Shown here piece by piece: positions 54,201 through 62,100 of a stretch of DNA of 64,000 nt. The DNA comes from SZUA-38 sp965212525 (GTDB lineage Bacteria > Pseudomonadota > Gammaproteobacteria > Xanthomonadales > SZUA-38). The stretch spans positions 1 to 64,000 of the forward strand of contig CBDBVC010000032.1 of assembly GCA_965212525.1 (NCBI GenBank), given 5' to 3'. Numbering within the stretch: position 1 is the first letter of the stretch; every line of letters starts with the position of its first letter. The position numbers were made by a program, and so were the translations under genes. The notes below the pieces were generated by a model. That model saw nothing but the letters and a program-made list of their open reading frames with translations, made no database searches and was not told the DNA's origin.

Positions 54201-55313
54201 GATGCACTGGATGAAGGACGCAACAGTGAAGTATCCAATGCCATCGTATCGGTTATCGGTCGACAAACGGTGACCCAGCACACATCGATGACCGAAGCAT
54301 CATCGGTACAGTTCAGCAATATCAATACCCGTATGGCAGAAAATCGCAACGGTGCCACTGGTCTTTCACTCAATGGCCTGACACTGCGCTATGCCGATCA
54401 GACACTGCCTCTGGCCTTCATGCAGAACTCCGATGAACCGGTAATTGCATCGAGTGACCTGGTCAAGCCATGGGGCTTTTTTGTCAATGGTACGGTTTCA
54501 GCCGGTGAGAAGGACCCGTCCACACGGGAAGTTGGGTTCGATTTTGACACCTACGGCATCACGGCAGGCTTTGATTATCGACCTTCCGGCCGATCTGTGA
54601 TCGGTGTCGCGCTGGGCTATGCCGATTTCGAATCGGATTACAATGACGGCGGCTCACTGGAGACTGATGGATTTACACTGCATACCTTTGCCAGTTTCTA
54701 CCCGAATGAACGATTCTATATTGATGGCCGACTGAGTTATTCGGATTACGATTTCGAACAGTTGAGGCCGCTCAATTTCACCATCGGCAACCTGACCGTT
54801 GATGAGATTGCGCGCGGAAGCACTGGTGCCGATCAGGTTTCTGCTGCCATTTCATTCGGCTACAACATCAACCGGAACAGCTGGAACTTCACCCCATCGG
54901 CCAGTATCAGTCTCACTGACGGCACGATCGACGGCTTTACCGAAACAGGCACCGATCTGGCATTGAGTTATGACGAACAGGACGTTGAATCGCTGTTGCT
55001 GACGGCATCGTTCAGTGCATCCCGAATCATCAGCCTTGCCAACGGTGTACTGACACCACAGTTCAGTGTGGCCTATCATCATGAATCAAGGAATGATGAT
55101 TTTGACATCGATTCACAGATCATCGGTTCCGCAGCCGGCACCTCCTTCTTTGTCGACTCGGATGATCCTGACGTGAACTACGGTACTGTCGGCATCGGAC
55201 TGGTGTATATCATGTCCAATGGCAAGCAGGCCTATATCAACTACCAGAATACAATCGGTCTGTCCGGGTTTGATCGCTGGACAATCAATGGTGGTCTCAG
55301 ATTCGAATTCTAG
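51201..55313 (+). CDS. autotransporter with DUF11-repeat passenger
   Basis: The 1,370-residue protein has a long signal peptide (cut near SAA, about residue 37), an N-terminal beta-rich region to about 320, then five DUF11-type Ig-like repeats of about 125 residues. Their starts read ADLAVTKLASVG, VDMKIDKRALQS, ADLMLTKTVTSS, ADVALDKSVNLA and ADMRLTIADSAD. A linker with paired cysteines (ARLCGSPTDNVTSLCREIDD) leads into a C-terminal autotransporter barrel of about 275 residues (WGFFVNGTVSAGEKD, ALGYADFESDY) ending in Phe (GGLRFEF). This is a type V secreted, surface-exposed protein; adhesion is a guess. ATG 51201 with its strong ribosome site is preferred to TTG 51150. Confidence 0.85.
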   Translation: MQTKKNSIRTPNTLTLWLLTLTCLCFSGNSAATTAFGQWQALGSDISSSGLSATLQLSGTTDSMGGGNPGYTPVPNEMYQYVIAVNETSGNASMPFNLMIFSADVFLGSGTGAGWVCTPITGGLDCNGPVVGANGMTTLSIPVTAPPVPLQIQTNLALTPNTPDIVVGSPLTITTTSGVGLQANLVTGDTAGLAGDPLSYTFSMTNIDRAASTIDGSRAVMPLLIIDVHDGMGTPLPFTGGSGTDWSCSVVGPFVECLYSGSALDAPGMTTSSVVVNFTAPVVNSQDTITVFADPAADNIDLVPGQEANLITLVDPSADLAVTKLASVGTAFVGDSFDYDITVTNVGPSDTVDVIIQDVLPPEVTFVSVNSPDFSCSSASLPLVDCLYTGSGLSSGTSTAPINITVQATTAGNPSNTATASAVMTADVNAANDADTAMVTISPVAGGVDMKIDKRALQSSVNGGEALAYLIGVTNSGSSQATGVQVIDTLPEGSVVTSINGSSWSCDQSDQIITCDYLPSIFTGNRSSFITIETLAPNVDGIIVNTASVSSTETDVDTGNNTSSASTLISASDGADLMLTKTVTSSAVAPGQAFDYVLTLTNNGPLDATMVQISDTFPTGFSFDGSSSTGWTCSGTAPSINCTLTGTLASGQTTTLVLQATAGQTEGNFQNQATASAAEPDNDTTNNTASVDVMVASNNANADVALDKSVNLATATQAQALVYTLTASNNGPSDAINVQVLDTLPDGLLLTGVDANGWSCTTTSNAVDCRLMNALAVNDTAEIVLLTSTQISDGNLLNQATITSALPDPFTDNNMASASTSIDGSGNPADMRLTIADSADPVRTESSVDYLINVINDGPGEGQNVSLSATLSAGAVISSISAVNWTCQNQNSSLDCQFNGDFLPSTQSLLTVSVLTPAVSGSITATATVMTQSQDSNPGNNSASESTQVTITSDESSFSERLEDALGDNPDPGVTDNLIAVARLCGSPTDNVTSLCREIDDALDEGRNSEVSNAIVSVIGRQTVTQHTSMTEASSVQFSNINTRMAENRNGATGLSLNGLTLRYADQTLPLAFMQNSDEPVIASSDLVKPWGFFVNGTVSAGEKDPSTREVGFDFDTYGITAGFDYRPSGRSVIGVALGYADFESDYNDGGSLETDGFTLHTFASFYPNERFYIDGRLSYSDYDFEQLRPLNFTIGNLTVDEIARGSTGADQVSAAISFGYNINRNSWNFTPSASISLTDGTIDGFTETGTDLALSYDEQDVESLLLTASFSASRIISLANGVLTPQFSVAYHHESRNDDFDIDSQIIGSAAGTSFFVDSDDPDVNYGTVGIGLVYIMSNGKQAYINYQNTIGLSGFDRWTINGGLRFEF

Positions 55314-55377
55314 TGCGCTGCCACTGATCTGAGGTCAAACAGCCAGCGTGCCTGCCCGATATGCAGACAGCAGACAC

Positions 55378-56085
55378 TCAGGCATTGACGGCCAGGCGTG
55401 AAAATCCCCTGGAATCGAGAATTCGTTCCATTTTGCAGGTGAATTCTGTCTTGCCGCCAAACGATGGATGGCGAACCGTCTCATAGGCCGATTCAGGCAG
55501 GACTGATGACAGGGCGCGCTCAGCGACCCGTCCGACACTGACCACACAGGCAGGTTGAAACAGACTGATCAGTGAATCTAGGTATTCCCTGCCCTCGATC
55601 AATTCAGCAGCACGTGGCTTGCGGTTACTGTCTGGCCGATTCAGTTCGTGAGGATGGAACGGAAATGCATTCCAGATCAGTACGTTACACTGCCTTTCCT
55701 GAATCACACTCCAGATCGCATCGGCTGAACGTTCTGACGGCGAGCTGGCCGAGCTCATGCACAAACCGGGAGCAATACGGCGCAACTGGGCCGTGGGCTG
55801 ATCAGTAATCTGGCGCATCCCTGTGAACGGAATTCCCGACTGGGCACAGCCGTGATAACCGGGTGCTTCACCGATGAGCATCAGATCAGTTCCCGGTTGC
55901 CGGGCAAGATCATGCAGATAGAGAGACAGATTGGCCATCTGGCTTGTCCTGGCCTGCCGCAGATGATCACCGTTGCTGCTGCTGACCTTGCCGGTCTCAG
56001 CTGTGCTCTCAGCGTAAGGATTGAACACGCTATCTGAACTGCGGCGCTTGCTGATCTGTTCGAGAAATCCATCCAGTGTTGTCAT
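55378..56085 (-). CDS. uracil-DNA glycosylase superfamily protein
   Basis: The 235-residue protein has motif 1 as MLIGEAPGYHGCAQSGIPFTG (GEAPG...G.PF) near residues 68-87 and a C-terminal motif 2 VRHPSFGGK (H-P-S) near 209. These are marks of the uracil-DNA glycosylase fold. It has no four-cysteine iron-sulfur set, so it is not a standard family 4 enzyme. The NAFPFHPHELN stretch near 140 resembles the central strand of the same fold. It follows the giant repeat gene by 93 bp on the same strand and converges on the autotransporter. Activity and substrate are inferred from fold only. Confidence 0.72.
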   Translation of the reverse strand: MTTLDGFLEQISKRRSSDSVFNPYAESTAETGKVSSSNGDHLRQARTSQMANLSLYLHDLARQPGTDLMLIGEAPGYHGCAQSGIPFTGMRQITDQPTAQLRRIAPGLCMSSASSPSERSADAIWSVIQERQCNVLIWNAFPFHPHELNRPDSNRKPRAAELIEGREYLDSLISLFQPACVVSVGRVAERALSSVLPESAYETVRHPSFGGKTEFTCKMERILDSRGFSRLAVNA

Positions 56086-56178
56086 ACAGTCGTCTCCAGA
56101 CGCCAGGTTATCTGCATCAACAGACAGCTGGGATGATGCCTGCCCGGTCCTGGATCATGCAAGATTCAATGTCATTTG

Positions 56179-59100
56179 TCACTGATCGGTTGATTCACCC
56201 GTCACTGGTGCAAACGACTCATCAACCAGCTGTTCTGGCAGGATGTGTAACCACTCGCTCAATTCAAGCTCACCTGTGAACTGATCATGGACATAGTGGC
56301 GATAACGAAGCGCACCATCGCGTGCACGCCTGACCTGGATACCGTCATCAACACCGAGTTCATTGGAAAATTCAGCCGTTGATGGTACCGAGCTCAGACC
56401 TGCAGTGACATCCTGATGCAGCAGGAACACACCCGACGCTGTCTTCATCACCACCAGCATGTCTTCGAAGCCGTCGGTAAAGATGACCAGCGATACGGTA
56501 TCCGAATCAGTGGCCTCATTATCCAGCAGATTGCCATCGATAAAGCCGATCGGCGTTTCCACAGAAGCCGTGTTGGACACGATGGTACTGTCCGCATCGA
56601 CTGTGGCTGTCAGCATGAATTCGACCATCGCACCGACCGGTAGTGTGACCAGTTCATCGATATCGCCTTCACCCGAGGCTGTACACAATCCGCCTCCGAT
56701 TCCGCTGCAGGTCCATACCGGTGCGATCAGCTCGAATGGCACGAAATCGGTGACACGGGCATCGACAATATCCTGACTGCCGACATTACTGACCGTGATC
56801 AGATAGGTCACCATCTGTCCCGGCGCGACATCGGTGAGTCCATTGCTCTTCTCGATGCGCAGATCAGCTGCACTGACATCATTGTCCCGGTTATTCACAC
56901 TGACATTGTCAGCATCCAGGCCGTTGAACGCCGGATCAGTGGAAACAGCCGGGTCGGTCAGAATCGAATAGGCCTGATCACCATCGATAATGGCATCATC
57001 CACACCGGTGACAGTGATGGTTTGAGGAACCTGCCAGTTTGCAGCAGTAAAGCCTGCCATGGACGGACTGACCGTGCCTTCGGTAGTATCGGAACTGCGC
57101 AGATCAAGACTGACATCTGCTGATGGCTGCCTGCTCAGTACCACACTGAATGTCGCTGTCTGACCGGATTCGTCAGTCACCAGTGAATCGACAGGCGTGA
57201 TGATGATCGTTGCCGTTTCGTCATCGGTATTGATGATGGAGACATCAACGGCATCCATGCCATTGTAGTTCGGATCCGTACTCGTGGCAGGATGAGTCAG
57301 CACACGGTAACTCTGATTTCCATCCGGCATGCCATCATCCATGCCATTGACCTGGACGAATTGCGACACTGACCAGTCTGCCACCGTGAATGTCAATGTA
57401 CTGGTCATCACCTGGCCCTCGGTTTCGTCCGAACTGGACAAATCGATCGTCACATCGGCAACTGGCGGTGCGTTCAGGTTTACTCTGAAGCCGGTCGAGC
57501 CACCGGTTTCCGATGTAATCAGGCCATTGCTGGGCAGCACGGTGAAACCTGCCGCATCGTTGTCACGGTTGATCACCGGCACATCCGGCACCACCAGTCC
57601 GTCATAATTCATGTCAGCACTCATGGCATCGGAGGTGATGATATTGAATTGCACATCGCCGTCGATGATCTGATCATCCTGGGCAAAGATATTGGCCAGC
57701 TGAATCGAATTCCAGTTGCTTGTCGTGAACGTCATGCTCGCTGGAAAGACCACGCCTTCGGTCTCATCGCTGCTGCTGAGATCGATTGTGACATCTGCGG
57801 TGGGCTGGGCATTCAGCATGACCCCGAAATTGGTGCCCACGCCATCCTCGCTGACCTCCAGATTGGTAATGCCCTGCAGGGTGAACATGGCTGAATCGTT
57901 GTCCGTATTGGTCACACTGACATCAGCAGGATCAATCACGTTGTAGGTCAGATCGCTGCTGCTCAGTGAGGTGATGATGCTGTAGCCGACATCGCCGTCG
58001 CTGACCGCATCGTCGACACCCGTGACCGTCACCGTCTGCGCCATGTTCCAGTCACCGGTCGTGAACGTCAGGCTGGTCGGGCTTGGCACGCCCTCGGCAG
58101 CGTTGCTGCTGGACAGGCTGATCACCACATCCGCCGTCGGCATGGTGTTCAGCACCACATCGAAACTGTCCGTGCCACCGGCTTCGGTGGTCACCAGGCC
58201 CGCTGTCGGCGTGACACTGACACCGGCCGTATCGTTATCGCTGTTGCTTGCTGCCACATCGGCCGGGTCGATCAGTGTGTACACCGGATCGGCTGTCGAC
58301 ATGGCCGTGATGATGCTGTACGCCACATCGCCATCGTCTTCGGCATCATCCTGACCGGTCACCGTCACCGTCTGGATCACGTTCCAGTTACCCGTGGTGA
58401 AGGTCAGGCTGGCCGGACTCGGCGTGCCCTCGCCCGCATCAGAGCTACTCAGGTTGATCACCATATCCAGCGTCGGCTGAGTCTCCAGCACCACCTGGAA
58501 ACTGTCCGTGCCACCGGCTTCAGTGGTCACCAGACCCGAGGTGGGTGTTACGCTGACACCGGCGGTGTCGTTATCGGTATTGCTGACCGACACATCGGCC
58601 GGATCGAGTGCATCGTAAATCGCATCGCCGCTGCTGGCACTGGTCGTGATGCTGTAGGCCACATCGCCGTCATCCTCGGCATCATCGACACCCGTCACCG
58701 TTACCATCTGCGCCGTATCCCAGTTACCCGTGGTAAAACTCAGGGCCGCCGGGCTGACGCTGCCCTCGGTGCTGTCCGAACTGTCCAGACTCACCGAGAC
58801 CGATGCCGTCGGCTGGGTATCGAGCACCACCGTGAACGAGGCTGTACCGCCCGCCTCTGTCGTGGTCAGCCCGGCCGTCGGCGTCACCGTGAAGCCGGCC
58901 GTGTCGTTGTCTGTGATATCGATGCTGTCCATGCCGGACACACCACTGACGGTGATCGCCGCCTGATCGGTTCCACTCAGATTCAATTGAACGGTCTCTG
59001 TACCCTCGGCCACCGGGTCATCGCTGACCACCACGGCCACCGGCGCACTGGCCGATCCGGCTCCGATGATGACGCTGCCACTGAGCGCTGTGTAATCATT

Positions 59101-62100
59101 ACCGGCCGTGGCCGTTCCCGTCACCGTATAGGTCACTGCTACTGGAACGGTCGCCGTGATGCCACCATCCAGCGTGACGCTGAAACTGCCGTCCGTACCC
59201 GGTTCTGCCGCATTGGCGGTTCCGGTGACACTGACGGTTGTGGTATCGGTGTCGGTGTTGCTGACACTCACATCCATCGGGTCCAGGCCGTTGTAGGCCG
59301 GATCGGTGCTGCTGGCTGCCGCGGTGATCACCGTGTAGGGCTGATCACCGTCGATCTGTGCATCAGCCACGCCAGTGACCGTCACCGTCTGTGGCATGTC
59401 CCAGTCACCCGGCATGAAGGTCAGAGAGCTGCTGCCGACGGTGCCCTCACCGGTATCGCTGCTGGACAGCCCGATGCTCACATCGGCCAGTGGCTGTGAG
59501 TTAAGCACCACATCGAACATGGCGCTGCCACCGCCTTCATCGGTGATCAGACCGGCGACCGGCACCACGTTGATGCCCACCACATCGTCATCGGTGTTGC
59601 TGACACTGACATCAGCAGGATCAATCACGTTGTAGGTCAGATCGCTGCTGCTCAGTGAGGTGATGATGCTGTAGCCGATATCGCCGTCGCTGACCGCATC
59701 GTCGACACCCGTGACCGTCACCGTCTGCGCCATGTTCCAGTCACCGGTCGTGAACGTCAGGCTGGCCGGGCTTGGCATGCCCTCGGCAGCGTTGCTGCTG
59801 GACAGGCTGATCACCACATCCGCCGTCGGCATGGTGTTCAGCACCACATCGAAACTGTCCGTGCCACCGGCTTCGGTGGTCACCAGGCCCGAGGTCGGCG
59901 TGACGCTGACACCTGCCGTATCGTTATCGCTGTTGCTTGCTGCCACATCGGCCGGGTCGATCAGTGTGTACACTGGATCGGCTGTCGACATGGCCGTGAT
60001 GATGCTGTACGCCACATCGCCATCGTCTTCGGCATCATCCTGACCGGTCACCGTCACCGTCTGGATCACGTTCCAGTTACCCGTGGTGAAGGTCAGGCTG
60101 GCCGGACTCGGCGTGCCCTCGCCCGCATCAGAGCTGCTCAGGTTGATCACCACATCCAGCGTCGGCTGAGTCTCCAGCACCACCTGGAAACTGTCCGTGC
60201 CACCGGCTTCAGTGGTCACCAGACCCGAGGTGGGTGTTACGCTGACACCGGCGGTGTCGTTATCGGTATTGCTGACCGACACATCGGCCGGATCGAGTGC
60301 ATCGTAAATCGCATCGCCGCTGCTGGCACTGGTCGTGATGCTGTAGGCCACATCGCCGTCATCCTCGGCATCATCGATACCCGTCACCGTTACCATCTGC
60401 GCCGTATCCCAGTTACCCGTGGTAAAACTCAGGGCCGCCGGGCTGACGCTGCCCTCGGTGCTGTCCGAACTGGCCAGACTCACCGAGACCGATGCCGTCG
60501 GCTGGGTATCGAGCACCACCGTGAACGAGGCTGTACCGCCCGCCTCTGTCGTGGTCAGCCCGGCCGTTGGCGTCACCGTGAAGCCGGCCGTGTCGTTGTC
60601 TGTGATATCGATGCTGTCCATGCCGGACACACCACTGACGGTGATCGCCGCCTGATCGGTTCCACTCAGATTCAATTGAACGGTCTCTGTACCCTCGGCC
60701 ACCGGGTCATCGCTGACCACCACGGCCACCGGCGCACTGGCCGATCCGGCTCCGATGATGACGCTGCCACTGAGCGCTGTGTAATCATTACCGGCCGTGG
60801 CCGTTCCCGTCACCGTATAGGTCACTGCTACTGGAACGGTCGCCGTGATGCCACCATCCAGCGTGACGCTGAAACTGCCGTCCGTACCCGGTTCTGCCGC
60901 ATTGGCGGTTCCGGTGACACTGACGGTTGTGGTATCGGTGTCGGTGTTGCTGACACTCACATCCATCGGGTCCAGGCCGTTGTAGGCCGGATCGGTGCTG
61001 CTGGCTGCCGCGGTGATCACCGTGTAGGGCTGATCACCGTCGATCTGTGCATCAGCCACGCCAGTGACCGTCACCGTCTGTGGCATGTCCCAGTCACCCG
61101 GCATGAAGGTCAGAGAGCTGCTGCCGACGGTGCCCTCACCGGTATCGCTGCTGGACAGCCCGATGCTCACATCGGCCAGTGGCTGTGAGTTAAGCACCAC
61201 ATCGAACATGGCGCTGCCACCGCCTTCATCGGTGATCAGACCGGCGACCGGCACCACGTTGATGCCCACCACATCGTCATCGGTGTTGCTGACACTGACA
61301 TCAGCAGGATCAATCACGTTGTAGGTCAGATCGCTGCTGCTCAGTGAGGTGATGATGCTGTAGCCGACATCGCCGTCGCTGACCGCATCGTCGACACCCG
61401 TGACCGTCACCGTCTGCGCCATGTTCCAGTCACCGGTCGTGAACGTCAGGCTGGTCGGGCTTGGCACGCCCTCGGCAGCGTTGCTGCTGGACAGGCTGAT
61501 CACCACATCCGCCGTCGGCATGGTGTTCAGCACCACATCGAAACTGTCCGTGCCACCGGCTTCGGTGGTCACCAGGCCGCTGGTCGGATTGACACTGACG
61601 CCGGCAACCTCGTTGTCGGTATTGGTCACACTGACATCCGTAGGATCCAGACCATTGTAGTTTGGGTCGGCGCTGGCAGCCGTGGCCAGGATGATGTTGT
61701 AGGCAATATCACCATCGGCCACCACATCATCCTGTCCCGTGATGATGACTGTTTTCGCGATATTCCAGTCAACTGCGTCGAAGGACAGCATGGCGGTGTC
61801 CGGTGTGCCTTCCGTCGGTGTGTCACTACTGACATTGATTGTCACCACGGCTGTCGGTTCGGATGTCAGCACCACCATGAAGCTGGCCGTACCACCGGCT
61901 TCGGTGGTGGTCAGGCCTATTGTTGGCATGACCTGGATGCTGGCCACATCGTCATCAAGATTCTGCAGATTGACATCGGGTGGATCGAGATTGTCATAGG
62001 CAGGATCCAGACTCGACGTCGTGCCGAGCTGGATGTTGTAGACCACATTTCCGTCGACAACGTCATCATCGGCGCCAGTCACCGTGACGGTCTGAACCTG

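Noticed and set aside
58987..61188. Two identical plus-strand open frames of 170 codons (58987-59499 and 60676-61188)
   Set aside because: They are antisense to the duplicated repeats; their identity reflects the 1,689-bp duplication, not a gene pair.
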